DNA from: Mycoplasmataceae bacterium
Lineage (GTDB): Bacteria; Bacillota_I; Bacilli_A; Mycoplasmatales; Mycoplasmoidaceae
Assembly (NCBI GenBank): GCA_031255095.1
Contig: JAIRTE010000049.1
Span: 1 to 35,681, forward strand
Reading direction: 5' to 3'
Length of the DNA stretch: 35,681 nt
Both the position numbers and the translations under genes were made by a program. This document shows positions 8,324-18,823 of this stretch, in pieces (within the stretch, counting starts at the first letter, position 1; every line of letters begins with the position of its first letter). The notes beneath the pieces are model-generated. The model did not search any database. It was not told the origin of the DNA and saw nothing but the letters and a program-made list of their open reading frames with translations.

Positions 8324-10561
8324 ATGATTGCACAATATACATCCTTTATACCTGACTGAGTACCATTAGCAATTTTGGCTGCACTAATCATTATACCTAT
8401 GTTTTGTGCATTGTTTGTTAGATGAAAAGTAACTTTGTTTTGAATGATTAGTAGTTTAGTATACTATGGTATTGCATGATTAATTGTTGAATTTTTTGCT
8501 GTAACAGCAGCAGAGCAAGTAATGCCAGTAATACAAAATGATTGGTTTACCAATTCTGCTGCTGAATTAGCAGATGTAGCAAAACCATTTTTATTCACGG
8601 TTATACTTATAGTGGTAGAATTAGTACTAACATTGTTTATTTCTACTCCAATATTTGCAGTTATGCACCACAAATATAAGAAAAAATTAGCTGAAGCTAG
8701 AAATCCACATCATACAACTACACATAAAACTACAGATAAAAAATTCTGAAGTAATCAAAAAAATAACATTGGTACACAACACACTGCCAAAGCAGGTGTT
8801 AAAGTAAGAGTACACACTGTACCAAATGGTATTTTTTCTGCATTACTAACATTGTTATTTTTACCAGTGGTTATTAATGTTACAGCTTTAAGTACCACTG
8901 TTGTAACAAGTGTTCATGAAATTAATAAAGCTGAATATAAAAATGATTATGTTAAACATTATTCAACTATTTCTAAATTAGCAAATACTTTGTCATTTAA
9001 TATGGGTGATCCATTAGTTCATATGCAAGCTATTTCTGCAGCTGCTGATTTGGCTGGTGGTGAACCTTACAAAATTGATGGATATAGTGAAATATTTAAT
9101 AAAGATGAAAATGGCAAAACAGACACTCGACCCGGTATTCAATGAATACAAGATGCATTTTTTAAAATGATTCCAAAAAATTTAGATCCTAATGAAATTT
9201 TAAGTTTTGGTAGTGGTAGTGGTAGTGGTGATGCACAAATACCACTATTAGGTGCAACATTTAAAAGCATGTATGACATTTTTGAAACAAAAAATAACAG
9301 TAATGCAATGATATTTGATACAGATAAGGGTATTGGAAAGGATTGAAATTCATTAATGTATTTAAAATCTACAACTAAGTTATTTGCTGATATAGCCAAA
9401 TCTCAATTAATTAGTGTTGAAACAAATGAAACATCTGCTAAAACTACTGCATCACCAATTTTAGCAGATGCATCGACTATTGAAATTTTGCCAATATTAA
9501 AATTACTTACTCAAGCTTCTCATTCATTTAACTATACAAAAAACAACAATAAAAGTTTTGTGCAACCAATAAATGAAGATCAATGAAACAGTATTTACAA
9601 TAGCTATCCAAAAGATATCAAAGCTCTTTTAGATACATGTGATCCATTTAATATAGAAGGTGAAACAGAAAGCACAGTGACAATTGAAACTATGAAAACT
9701 GATATTGAAAATTTATTTGAAACACTCGAAAATGATCCATTGGATGTGAATGATACAGATGTATTAACTGTATTACATACTGGTTTTACATCTTTGCAAC
9801 CTTTCTTTCAATTATATGGTGAAGAAACAGCAATTAAACTTCAAGATATATTAAATAAATTAACTGCAAAAGTAAATGCAAATTCTGTACCAGTGGAACC
9901 ACAATTTATTAACCATTCTTATATTAATTCTAGTGCATCTTCTATAAATGAGAATAATTATAAAGAAGGTTCGTTTGCTTCTAAAATGCTTGATTTAGCT
10001 AAAAAGGAAAGGTTAGTTTTTTTTAATAAAAATTGTCATTTTAATTTTGAGGGTGGTTTGTCTATGGAAATGAGTAAGAATCCTTTGTCAGAATTAGCTG
10101 ATACACAATTTACTGATACTCTATTAGATGCTATAATTGTGGGTTTAGGTGGAGCAACACCAACACAAAATAGTGTTGAGGGAGAAGGAACATTAGGAAT
10201 GACAATTACTCCCGAACCATCATTTAATTTTGGCAATGTAGAAGACATAAATAGTGCAAATAATACTACTGTTTGAATGCCCTTTATCTTGCCTGAACAC
10301 AAAAATGCTACAGCAGTCACTACAAGTGAAGTAATGTCTTCTACAGATCCTACACCTGAAACAACTGAATTCGCTCCATTTTTAATCAAAGTAGGACCTG
10401 ATTCAATGGATATTTTATCAGAATTACTTTATACGCTTCTATCAAAACTTTTACCTAATTTTGATACAATGTCTGATACTAATAAATCAGAAGCTAAAAT
10501 AGTACTTAAAGATTTTGCATACAGTATTTTTGATCCATCATTAACAGTTGATCAATTATAA
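8324..10561 (+). CDS. Large four-helix membrane protein with extracytoplasmic domain (745 aa)
   Basis: Seven or more TGA codons read as Trp give one frame to a TAA at 10559. Four membrane helices lie in the first ~200 residues (VPLAILAALIIIPMFCALFV; a VTLFWMISSLVYYGIAW stretch; FLFTVILIVVELVLTLFIST; GIFSALLTLLFLPVVINV). A His/Thr/Lys-rich loop sits between helices 3 and 4. About 540 hydrophilic residues follow, acidic and Thr/Asn-rich, with a GSGSGSG run near residue 297 encoded by a GGTAGT repeat. The four-helix start recalls CvpA-family membrane domains, but that is only a weak resemblance. The stop is 4 bp from the convergent truA stop. Function unknown; a surface-exposed lineage-specific protein is likely. 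Confidence 0.7.
9209..9229 (+). repeat. In-frame GGTAGT microsatellite (3.5 copies)
   Basis: Three GGTAGT units and a partial fourth encode GSGSGSG inside the 745-aa membrane protein. Being a multiple of three, length change would alter the linker without frameshift. Confidence 0.7.
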
Positions 10562-10565
10562 AATC

Positions 10566-11291
10566 TTAATAATATACTTTATCTAAGTACAATCCTCTTC
10601 CTTCAACTTTAGTAATAGAAGAACCTTTTTTTGGATTATTTAATAATTCAATAATATCAACTTCACTTTTTTTATTTATTAAATAATCTAACATTGCTCC
10701 AACAAGCATTCGAACCATGTTTCTTAAAAAACCATTACCATCAACACTAATTTTATAAACACAGTTATCAACTTTTCTAATTCTTATAAAATTGATAACC
10801 CTAATTGTATTTTCTAATTCTGAAGTAGAAAATGATAAAAAATTATGTTGTCCTAAAAACAATTTAGAAATGTGTTTTAATTTTTTTACATCAATATCAT
10901 AATTAAAGAAATACATTAAATCCTTATTAAAAACGTTTTTTTTAGTAGTGATGAAGTAGATATAGGTTTTATGTAAAGAAGAGTGTGTAGCATGGAAATT
11001 AAGGCTAATTAAACACATCTTCTTAACGATGATATCATTTGGTAACATTTTATTTAATGAATTTAGAAATTGTTTAATATTTAATTTCTTTTCAATGCGG
11101 AAATTAAAAACTTGATTGTTTGCATGCACATATGCATCTGTTCGACCAGCACCAATGATATTAACTTTCTTATTTAATATAGTTGAAATCTTTTCTTCAA
11201 TAGTTCCTTGAATTGTAACTTGATTATTTTGTTTTGCCCAGCCATGGTAATTACTTCCATTGTAACTAACAATGCATTTATAGTTAAACAT
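10566..11291 (-). CDS. truA: tRNA pseudouridine synthase A (241 aa)
   Basis: TruA isomerises uridines 38-40 in the anticodon arm of tRNAs. The N-terminus YNGSNYHGWAKQ matches the family's YDGtxyhGwqxQ. The catalytic Asp is D52 within GAGRTDAYVHA. The end has NGFLRNMVRMLVGAMLDY, another family landmark. Length is normal. It is the last gene of the ecfA1-ecfA2-ecfT-truA unit, starting 2 nt after the ecfT stop, an order widely kept in Firmicutes and Mollicutes. The convergent neighbour ends 4 bp away, leaving no room for a separate terminator. Confidence 0.93.
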   Translation of the reverse strand: MFNYKCIVSYNGSNYHGWAKQNNQVTIQGTIEEKISTILNKKVNIIGAGRTDAYVHANNQVFNFRIEKKLNIKQFLNSLNKMLPNDIIVKKMCLISLNFHATHSSLHKTYIYFITTKKNVFNKDLMYFFNYDIDVKKLKHISKLFLGQHNFLSFSTSELENTIRVINFIRIRKVDNCVYKISVDGNGFLRNMVRMLVGAMLDYLINKKSEVDIIELLNNPKKGSSITKVEGRGLYLDKVYY

Positions 11292-11293
11292 AA

Positions 11294-12379
11294 CTAAACT
11301 AATGCATCAATAAATAAGAAGAAAGAAAAATATTTATTTTGTACTGCTAAAACAATAAACATTGCTAGCAAGAATGATGAAAATAGAATTAGGATTAAAT
11401 CCTTTAATGTTGGTTCAAAATGTCTAAATTTTGTTCTAACACCTCTAGGGTCATAACCTCTAGCGGCCATAGAGTTAGCCAAATCTTCAGCCTTTCTAAA
11501 AGAAATGGAAAACATTGGAATAATTAAACATGTTAAAGATTTTATTTTATCTTTAAAATTACCATTAGAAAAATCCACACCTCTACTAGCTTGAGCATTT
11601 AACACCCTCGCAGATTCCTCAATTAAGGTTGGAATAAACCTTAAAGCAATTGAAATAATCATGGATATTTCATTCACTGGTGCTTTAATAATTTTTAAAG
11701 GACTTAATAATTCTTCAATTGCATATGATAATTCAGCAAAGCTTGTAGTAGTAATTAAAATAGTAGCAATACATAACATTATTGCCACTTGCAATGAAAT
11801 TTTAGCAGAAAAGATAAACACTTGTGTAGAAATAGAATATCAAGTTGTTGAATATCCAAAAACTGCTCAATAATCACCTTTCTTGGCAGAAAAAAAGTTT
11901 TTATACCCTTCTGTTTTTAATTGTTCAAGACAAACATCAACATCTGCACCATTTTTAAAAAATTTTACATCACTCATTTTTTCCAAACCATAACAAGGTG
12001 CTAAAACATAATGAATTTTTTGGCCATCTAGGTCATATTCATGTAATGTTTTATCAACTAAAGGATTATGAAACAATATATGATCTAACTTAATAACATT
12101 AAGTGCTGGCGCTTTAAAAAATACCCAGTTAATTAAAGTAATAATCACAAATATTATTGCTCAAGAAAATATGATTAATTTAACAGATTTTTTTGAAGGT
12201 TTAGATAAACCAAATAATATTGATACAACAACTAAAACAATCAAATATCCAAATAAATGTATTGGTAAAAATACACAAATTATTAAAAAGATACAACTTA
12301 ATAATTTGATTGAAGGATTTATTTTATGAATAATTGACAACTTTTTGTTGTAATTAGAAAAAGAAATTGCATTACTCAT
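11294..12379 (-). CDS. ecfT: ECF transporter transmembrane component EcfT (361 aa)
   Basis: EcfT couples the two ATPases to a substrate-binding S component in energy-coupling-factor vitamin transporters. The two coupling-helix Ala-Arg-Gly-type signatures are visible as QASRGVDF and AARGYDPRG near the C-terminus, and multiple membrane helices surround them. Length is greater than the usual ~265 because of a hydrophilic insert of about 80 residues after the second helix (LDHILFHNPLVDKTL onward), typical of mycoplasmal EcfT. Several TGA codons encode Trp. The ATG overlaps the ecfA2 stop by 8 nt. No S-component gene is in the window, so the transported vitamin is unknown. Confidence 0.9.
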
Positions 12380-13256
12380 GTTTCAATACCTCCTTTATTG
12401 CTTCTGCTAATTGTTTAGTCGAACGAATGTCATAATCATATAATTTTTCAAATATGGAATTTTGATCAATTAATTCATTAATTAGTTTATAAATTTTGGG
12501 AATTTCTAAATTATTCTTTTTTATAATATCATAGCAATCTCTAAAAATTTGCTTTGGTGTACCTTGGGCAATAATTTTATTATCAGCTAAAACTATTACC
12601 TCATCGCCATATTCCAAAACATGATCCATATCTTGAGTGATGATAATTGGTGTTTTGCCACTGTTTTTAAAATCCATAATGATTTTATAAATTTCTATTT
12701 CACCTTGTGGATCCAAACCTGCACAAGGTTCATCAAATAAAATTATTTCAGGGGACGAAGTTAAAATACTAGCAATAGCAACTCTTCGTTTTTGTCCACC
12801 AGACAAATCTGAAGGTGCTCTCTCTAAATATGTTTCATTTAATCCAACTTCGGTAATAATTTTTTTTGCCTTTTCAATTGCTACATCTTTTTTAATACCT
12901 AAATTTTTTGGTCCAAAAATTAATTCTTTAAGAATGGTATCATTAAATAACTGGTATTCAGCAAATTGAAAAACTGCTCCAATTTTTTTCCTTAAAGTTT
13001 TAATATCCTTAATTTTTTTAGAATTCTCTAAAATTTTAAAATCATCTATATCAATGTTGCCCTTTTTGCTTTTAATTAAACCATTTAGATGAGAAATTAA
13101 AACTGTTTTGCCTGAACCACTTTTGCCTAAAATATATGTTAATTTATTTTTTTTGAAAGCATAATTAATATTTTCCAATACTACATTTTTAGTACCGTCT
13201 TCATTTTCAAAGACAACACTCAAGTTTTTTATTTCAATACAATTACTTTTTTCCAT
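12372..13256 (-). CDS. ecfA2: ECF transporter ATPase EcfA2 (294 aa)
   Basis: ABC ATPase with Walker A GKSGSGKT (residues 44-51), Q-loop VFQFAEYQLF, signature LSGGQKRRVAIAS, Walker B IILFDEPCAGLDP and H-loop position replaced by ITQDMDHVLEYGD, as usual for EcfA2/CbiO2 (Q before DMDH). It pairs with EcfA1, whose 3' end it overlaps by 14 nt, and with EcfT downstream. It acts at the inner face of the membrane to power S-component toppling. Second position in the operon supports the A2 rather than A1 label. Confidence 0.92.
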   Translation of the reverse strand: MEKSNCIEIKNLSVVFENEDGTKNVVLENINYAFKKNKLTYILGKSGSGKTVLISHLNGLIKSKKGNIDIDDFKILENSKKIKDIKTLRKKIGAVFQFAEYQLFNDTILKELIFGPKNLGIKKDVAIEKAKKIITEVGLNETYLERAPSDLSGGQKRRVAIASILTSSPEIILFDEPCAGLDPQGEIEIYKIIMDFKNSGKTPIIITQDMDHVLEYGDEVIVLADNKIIAQGTPKQIFRDCYDIIKKNNLEIPKIYKLINELIDQNSIFEKLYDYDIRSTKQLAEAIKEVLKHE

Positions 13257-14070
13257 AATTTTTTATTACTTCAAACAACTCCTCCTTTGAGAAAATTAAA
13301 TTTGGATTTGTTTTAGATTCTGAAAGATGCAGTGAAATTTGGGTGTAAAAAGGTAAATCTAATTTTAGTTTGACTAATTCCTCATAATTAGAAAAAATAT
13401 CTTTTGGTACCCCAGTTTTAACTAAGCAACCACCTTCCATAACAAAAACTTTATCAGCAGTAACAACTTCATCCATGTTATGAGTAATCGAAATAACAGT
13501 TTTTTTATACTTGTTTTTTAATTCTAACATCAAATTTCTAATTTCAATTTTAGAGATAGGGTCTAACATTGAAGTAGATTCATCAAAAATAAAAATATCT
13601 GGTTCAATTGCTAAAATACTAGCAATAGCAACTTTTTGTTTTTGTCCACTAGAAAGATTTATTGGTTCTTTGTCTAATAAATCTTCAATATTCAACATTT
13701 TAGAAATTCTTTTGATTATTTTGCCAATATCTGAAGGTAATGTTTGTTTATTTTCCAAACCGAAAGCAATATCATCCAATGTTGTTAGACCAACAAATTG
13801 GTTATCAGGATTTTGAAAAATTATACCAACATGGTTCTTTGTACTTTTGTCAATTAGATTTCCATAAATTTTAATAATACCATTTCATGGTTTTAAAATA
13901 GCAGTTAATAATTTAGAAATTGTACTTTTACCACTTCCATTATGACCAATAATACAAACAAACTCATTTTCATAAATATCAAAACTCACATTTTTGATAT
14001 TACAAATTTTTTTGGTATAACCAAAATTTACATTTCTGAACTCTACTACTTTTCTACTTAAATTTTCCAT
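13243..14070 (-). CDS. ecfA1: ECF transporter ATPase EcfA1 (275 aa)
   Basis: ABC ATPase reading through one TGA near 13885. Walker A is GHNGSGKST (about residues 42-50), Q-loop IIFQNPDNQFVG, signature LSSGQKQKVAIAS (Ser replacing the first Gly of LSGGQ, frequent in EcfA1), Walker B FIFDESTSMLDP and H-loop THNMDEV. The QNPDNQF and ESTSMLDP patterns are characteristic of EcfA1/CbiO1. It starts 2 nt after the stop of the upstream membrane protein gene and overlaps ecfA2 by 14 nt. Confidence 0.92.
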
Positions 14071-14072
14071 TA

Positions 14073-15131
14073 TTACACACCTCTGATTCTATTTTCAAAT
14101 GCTTTTTCCGCCATTTTTTCATTTCTTTTCATTTCTTTCATTTTTAATTTTTCTTGTTTCTTTAATTCTTTAGGTGTTAATGGTTTTTGTTCATTATTAA
14201 TATTATCACTAATATTATTTGAATTTACTGAAAAAAAATTCCCTGAACTCATATTGCTTAATAGATCTCCAAGTTTTTTAGAATCATTTCTAGCATTTGC
14301 CTCTTCAATCTTTTTTTGATTTTCTAATTCTAAAGCATGTTTTTTGGCTTCTTGTTGCGCTAATTTTTGTTGATTTTTAAATTGTGTTTTTGTCAAAGCT
14401 TCATGATGATTATGAATTTTAATTGCCAAAGATTCAAATATTGATTTTTTCCTTTGTTCAGAAACAACATTAGCTTCTTTAATCAATTTGTTGTTAGCTT
14501 TTGTGTTTTCTTTATGTTTAGGTTCTAAAACATTAGGAAAAATAGTGGAATCATTGATTTTCTTTTTTCAATTTAAATTCATTGCTACACCCAACATAAA
14601 AACAAAATCAGTTTTAGGGTGTTTGATTGTTAAAATTGATTTTCTTTTCTTTTTACTAGAAAACAAATCTAATTCCAATACTTTAAAAAGATTTGGTTTA
14701 GAAAAAACATTATTTAAATAACCAACACCTTTTGAAGTTAATTGCTCATTTTTTTTAGTTTTGTTGTAAAATAACAAAATTAAATTAAATAAACCACATG
14801 GGAAATTGAGTGCAGTAAATAATAAATATTTATTAATTTTACCAGGTTTTGTCAATTGATGCTTGCCAATGTATTCTAAAATTATTGCTGGCAAAACAAA
14901 AAATATAAAAATTGGTAACGTGGTAACAACTGTTGTAGAATAAGGTGAATTTAAAAAACTATTAGAATCAGGTGTAACAAATGCCATGTTTTGCGGAATT
15001 ATCACAAATAAACAAAATAATATCCATGATAACAAAATAATAGTTGTAATGTATAATTGAAATCTATTTATTTTAAAACAGCAAATTCGAGCATAAACAA
15101 TTTTCTGTTCGGGTAAATGCTTAATTTTCAT
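14073..15131 (-). CDS. Membrane protein with charged C-terminal tail, first gene of the ECF operon (352 aa)
   Basis: A TGA at 14568-14570 is read as Trp, joining two apparent ORFs. Three membrane segments lie at about residues 25-50 (LYITTIILLSWILFCLFVII), 68-92 (TVVTTLPIFIFFVLPAIILE) and 105-128. The last ~150 residues are hydrophilic, Lys/Glu/Asn-rich and probably coiled (QKLAQQEAKKHALELENQKK). I chose the ATG at 15131 because TATAAT ends exactly 6 nt before it; another ATG at 15179 is in frame. The stop is 2 nt from the ecfA1 start. It is not an obvious S component (too few helices); function unknown. Confidence 0.7.
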
Positions 15132-15143
15132 ATTTATATTATA
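15132..15143 (-). promoter_or_regulatory. -10 box 6 nt before the ATG of the ECF-operon membrane protein
   Basis: On the complement TATAAT (15143-15138) is followed by 6 nt and the ATG at 15131. This decides the start over the in-frame ATG at 15179 and predicts a leaderless mRNA for the whole ecf operon. Confidence 0.55.
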
Positions 15144-15281
15144 AATATGAGGTATTTTACACCTCAAAGTAAATTCCATTCATTTTTCATGTTTTGATGA
15201 TCAAAAATAACCATTTTTATTCAAAAAAATAATATTTAATTTTAAATTATTGTTATAAATTATAATAATTGTAGCATAGAA

Positions 15282-16502
15282 ATGAAAAAAAGAAAGTTGT
15301 TTGTATTAGGTTTTGTGGCACCAATAGTTATTTTGGGTGCAACTTTTGCACTATCTCAATGTAGTTCTGCAAAACTTCATTTTGAAAGAGGGATTATTTT
15401 AACTAACCTTGATTTTTTAGTTAGAACTAATCATGAATATTTAACACCTGCCGCTGATGATGTCATCATCACCCCTGCTACTATGAGAGATCATTTAATT
15501 ACTCCTTTAAATATTGGTAATCCTAAGCATTACAATATTCGTTACCATCTAAAACATATAGACCGTGAACTTAATGGTCATTTGTTAGTTGGTGGGGAAC
15601 ATAATGATACCATAACTCTAAATCACCCTGAAACATTGGCAAATAATGTGTATGAAGGAGTTGATTATCATTATACAGTTAATATTACTTTGATTAATAA
15701 AGTTACAGGTGTTGTTTACTCACATGATCAAGAAGGTAAAGTGGTTGTTTCAAATTCAGGTATACCTTATAGGTATATTCCTAATATTACTGGAGTTGAT
15801 TGAATAGGTCGTACTTCTGGGCAACTTGAATATTTTGCAATACCTCCTAAAGAGCCAACAAGTACTAGTGATTTTAATCCTAATAAATATGGTGAAGTTG
15901 TGTACATAAGTGGACAAAATTTTGTTGCTAATAATTTAATAATACCTGGAATTGTTTGTGATACTACAACTGGCCAATTTTATCGTGTTACAGAAATTAA
16001 AAAATATTGTTTTTATAATAGTCCTCATTTATATGGTGATGTTATGTTTTCTTCTTTAAGAGGTGTAGTTAATGGTATTGCCACTGATGAGACAGTTTTT
16101 GGAAAACTAACAATTGGTCGTGAGGCGTTTTATAATTGTTCAAACATTACATCAATAACATTTTCATCTGGTGTGTCACAAATTGATGATTATGCTTTTG
16201 AGAATTGTTTTAATGTAAAATCTATTGGTTTTAATTATTTTACTGAAATGCCAGCATATTGACAACTTGCAAATAAGATTTTTAAAGGTTTTAATCACAA
16301 AAGAGAAGGAAAAATATTATTTAATAATGAAGTTTTTTTAGATAATACAGATAATGGTAAAAAAGAAGACTCAGATGCTAAAAAAAAGAGAATTGCAAAA
16401 TTGAAAGCTGATTTTTATGAATTTTTATCTTCTACAATTGAATTAGATGAACAATGATTTAATCCTAAATATTCTGAACCTGAATCAGAACCAGAATCAT
16501 AA
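15282..16502 (+). CDS. Surface lipoprotein-like protein with leucine-rich repeats (406 aa)
   Basis: The N-terminus is a basic-hydrophobic signal (MKKRKLFVLGFVAPIVILGA) ending in ALSQCSS, a loose lipobox (Gln at -1 is not canonical). About residues 240-325 carry BspA-type (LRR_5) repeats: KKYCFYNSPHLYGDVMF, then IGREAFYNCSNITSITF and SQIDDYAFENCFNVKSIGF, each with the F-x-N-C landmark. The C-terminus is acidic, ending EPESEPES. BspA-like repeats in other bacteria mediate adhesion, so an extracytoplasmic adhesin-like role is plausible. TATAAT at 15261-15266 lies 15 nt upstream. serS starts 7 nt after the stop. Confidence 0.75.
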
Positions 16503-16509
16503 TTAATTT

Positions 16510-17775
16510 ATGTTAGATCCTAAATTCATTAGAAATAACATTGACTTAATTAAAAAGACATTACTAAATCATACTAAAGAAGGTGTACCAAAGGATATTT
16601 TGGAGCAATTTTTAAATCATGATATTAAATCTAGATCTGATATTTCTAAATTACAAGAATTGAATACAAAACGTAATAATCTTACTTCTCTTTTTGAGCA
16701 TACAAAAGACAATGTTGAAAAAGAAAAATTAAAAAAAGAAGTAATTACTTTTAAAAATCAAATTGAAGAATTAAACAATATTTGTAATGAAAATGATAAA
16801 AAGATGCATGAAATATTGTTTTCTATACCAAATATTTTAGATGATTCTGTGCCAATAGGAGAAACTGAAGAGGATAATGTTGAATTACGTAAATTTGGTA
16901 CAATTAGAACAGATAAAGTTTTACCACATTATGAAATTGGTGTAAAACTTAATTTACTTGATTTTGAACGTGGTGCTAAAATCTCTGGTACAAGGGGATA
17001 CATATTAAAAGGTAACGGTTCTAAATTACTTCGAGCATTAAGAGATTTTACTCTTGATTTAGCTGAACAAAATGGGTATGTTGAAATTCAACCACCAATG
17101 TTAATCAAAGAAGAACTACTTTATGGTTTAGGAAAAATACCTTTTTTCCAAGAAGATATGTATGCAACTGCTGATAAAACATATTTACCTGCAACTGAAG
17201 AATTTGCTATTACAGCAATGCATGCTAATGAAACTTTGTTGGCAACAAATTTACCATTAAAATATACAGGTTCATGTGTTAATTATCGAAAAGAAGCAGG
17301 AAGTGCTGGTAAGGATGTTAGAGGTATTTTGCGAGTTCATTACTTTTGAAATACAGAATTAATTCATTTTACAACAAAAGAACAATCATGACAAAGTTTA
17401 GAAGAAATGACTAATCAAGCTGAAACTGTACTAAAGGAATTAGAAATACCATATCGTGTTGTTTTGTTATGTTCTGGTGATACAGGTGCTGCAGCAGCCA
17501 AAACATATGATATTGAAGTACATATGCCTGCTTCTGGTTTATATCGAGAAATTTCTTCTTGTTCTAATTGTTTAGAATATCAATCTAGAGGTTTAAATAT
17601 TAAATATTTAGACCCTAAAACAAAAGAAAAATGTTATGTACACACATTAAATGGAACTGGTGTTTCTCTGAACAGATTGTGGATTGCAATTGTTGAAAAT
17701 TGTCAAACTAAAGATGGTAGAATTAAAATTCCAACCAAATTAGTTAAATATTTTGGTAAAGAATTTATTGAATAA
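16510..17775 (+). CDS. serS: Seryl-tRNA synthetase (421 aa)
   Basis: Charges tRNA-Ser with serine in the cytosol. The N-terminal antiparallel coiled-coil arm is visible at about residues 30-105 (LNTKRNNLTSLFEHTKDNVE). Class II motifs follow: TEEF at about 229-232 (serine pocket), motif 2 YRKEAGSAGKDVRGILRVHYF near 259-279, and motif 3 LNGTGVSLNRLWIAIVEN near the end with the conserved Arg. SSCSNCLEYQSRG matches the family's EISSCSNCxdfQaRR. Length is normal. Two Trp are TGA-encoded. It lies 7 nt behind the LRR gene, with no promoter of its own evident. Confidence 0.95.
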
Positions 17776-17828
17776 ATCTAGAAAACTTAAATATTCTATA
17801 TTTTTAAATACTTTCAAAAATTGTAAAA

Positions 17829-18242
17829 TTATCTTCTTTTCTTAGGTGGTTTACAACCATTATGTGGAATTGGAGTATTATCTTGAATTTCAGTAATTTC
17901 TAATCCAGCAGCATCAACACTTCTAATTGCTGTATCTTTACCTTGACCTGTACCATTAACACTTACAATAACACTTTTTAAACCAGTGTTTTTAGCTTTT
18001 TCACATGCTTGAGCAACTGCTAAACCTGCTGAATATGGAGTTGCTTTTTTAGATCCCTTATATCCACATGTACCAGCTGATGCTCAAGCAACAACATTAC
18101 CATTGATATCAGAAATAGAAACAATTGTATTATTAGTAGTTGAATGTATATGAACAATACCTTTATCAATTTTAACAGTTTTTTTCTTTTTCTTGTTAAC
18201 GTTTGTTTTTTTTATTTGCGCTTTTACTTTATTACTTGCCAT
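17829..18242 (-). CDS. rpsK: 30S ribosomal protein S11 (137 aa)
   Basis: S11 binds the platform of the 30S subunit near the mRNA exit. Landmarks: HIHSTTNNTIVSISD, GNVVAWASAGTCGYKGSKKATPYSA (with two Trp/aromatic positions; W is TGA-encoded), SVNGTGQGKDTAIR and the C-terminal DNTPIPHNGCKPPKKRR. The N-terminus has a lineage-type basic extension rich in Lys. It follows rpsM with an 18-bp gap but also has its own TATAAT-N6-ATG start. rpoA, which normally follows, is absent; a convergent serS comes next. Confidence 0.95.
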
Positions 18243-18254
18243 ATTAAAATTATA
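18243..18254 (-). promoter_or_regulatory. -10 box 6 nt before the rpsK ATG
   Basis: Complement TATAAT (18254-18249), 6 nt, then ATG at 18242, inside the 18-bp rpsM-rpsK gap. Predicts an internal leaderless promoter for rpsK. Confidence 0.5.
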
Positions 18255-18260
18255 CTATAA

Positions 18261-18641
18261 CTACTTAGTTTCCACCTTTTTCTTAGCAACAGTTTTTCTT
18301 GGACCCTTTCTAGTTCTTGCATTTGTCTTAGTTCTTTGACCTCTTACAGGTAAACCTCTTTTGTGTCTTACACCTACATAAGAGTTGATGTTAATTTCAC
18401 GTTTAATTGCCATAGCAATATCTCTTCTTAAATCACCTTCAATAACATATTCAAGTTTTAAAATAGCATTTCTTATACTTGAAATTTCATTTTCATCAAT
18501 TAATTTTGTTCTTTTAGTTGGATCAACATTAGCAAGTTTGCAAACCTTTCTTGCTCTCGAAATACCAATACCATAAATTGCAGTTAAACTATAAGCAATT
18601 TGTTTCTGCATTGGAATATCAACACCTAAGATACGTGGCAT
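18261..18641 (-). CDS. rpsM: 30S ribosomal protein S13 (126 aa)
   Basis: S13 sits in the head of the 30S subunit and contacts tRNA and the B1 bridges. The N-terminus [20 protein letters not shown] and the following [12 protein letters not shown] match the family helix-two-turns-helix start; the C-terminus [27 protein letters not shown] is diagnostic. Length is normal. A weak Shine-Dalgarno (AGAGGT, about 16 nt from the ATG) and a TATAAT 33 nt upstream (complement of 18675-18680) suggest it can be expressed from its own leadered promoter as well as from rpmJ. Confidence 0.96.
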   Translation of the reverse strand: MPRILGVDIPMQKQIAYSLTAIYGIGISRARKVCKLANVDPTKRTKLIDENEISSIRNAILKLEYVIEGDLRRDIAMAIKREININSYVGVRHKRGLPVRGQRTKTNARTRKGPRKTVAKKKVETK

Positions 18642-18693
18642 AACTATTTTTTATTTACCTCTAATATGTTTTTATTATAATAAATTGTCATCA

Positions 18694-18807
18694 TTACCCT
18701 TGTCTTTGTTTATGTTTAGGATTCTTACAAATAATCATTACATTACCAAAACGTTTAATAACCTTGCAATCTTTACAAATTGGTTTAACTGAGCTACGAA
18801 CTTTCAT
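18694..18807 (-). CDS. rpmJ: 50S ribosomal protein L36 (37 aa)
   Basis: The 37-residue product starts [19 protein letters not shown] and ends NPKHKQRQG. It has the zinc ribbon of the C+ form of L36 (C11, C14, C27 and H32 in CKDC...CKNPKH). L36 organises 23S rRNA near the L7/L12 stalk base. It is too short to be found without looking in the gap between rpsM and rpmA. TATAAT ends 6 nt before its ATG, so it seems to open the rpmJ-rpsM-rpsK unit. infA, often just upstream, is missing here. Confidence 0.95.
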   Translation of the reverse strand: MKVRSSVKPICKDCKVIKRFGNVMIICKNPKHKQRQG

Positions 18808-18819
18808 AATTATATTATA
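18808..18819 (-). promoter_or_regulatory. -10 box 6 nt before the rpmJ ATG
   Basis: Complement TATAAT (18819-18814), 6 nt, ATG at 18807. It lies in the 16-bp gap behind rpmA and predicts a leaderless mRNA. Confidence 0.55.
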
Positions 18820-18823
18820 GTTC

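Noticed and set aside
10036-10389. Minus-strand 117-codon ORF
   Set aside because: Antisense to the 745-aa membrane protein, whose frame is continuous across it; composition looks like reverse-read codons.
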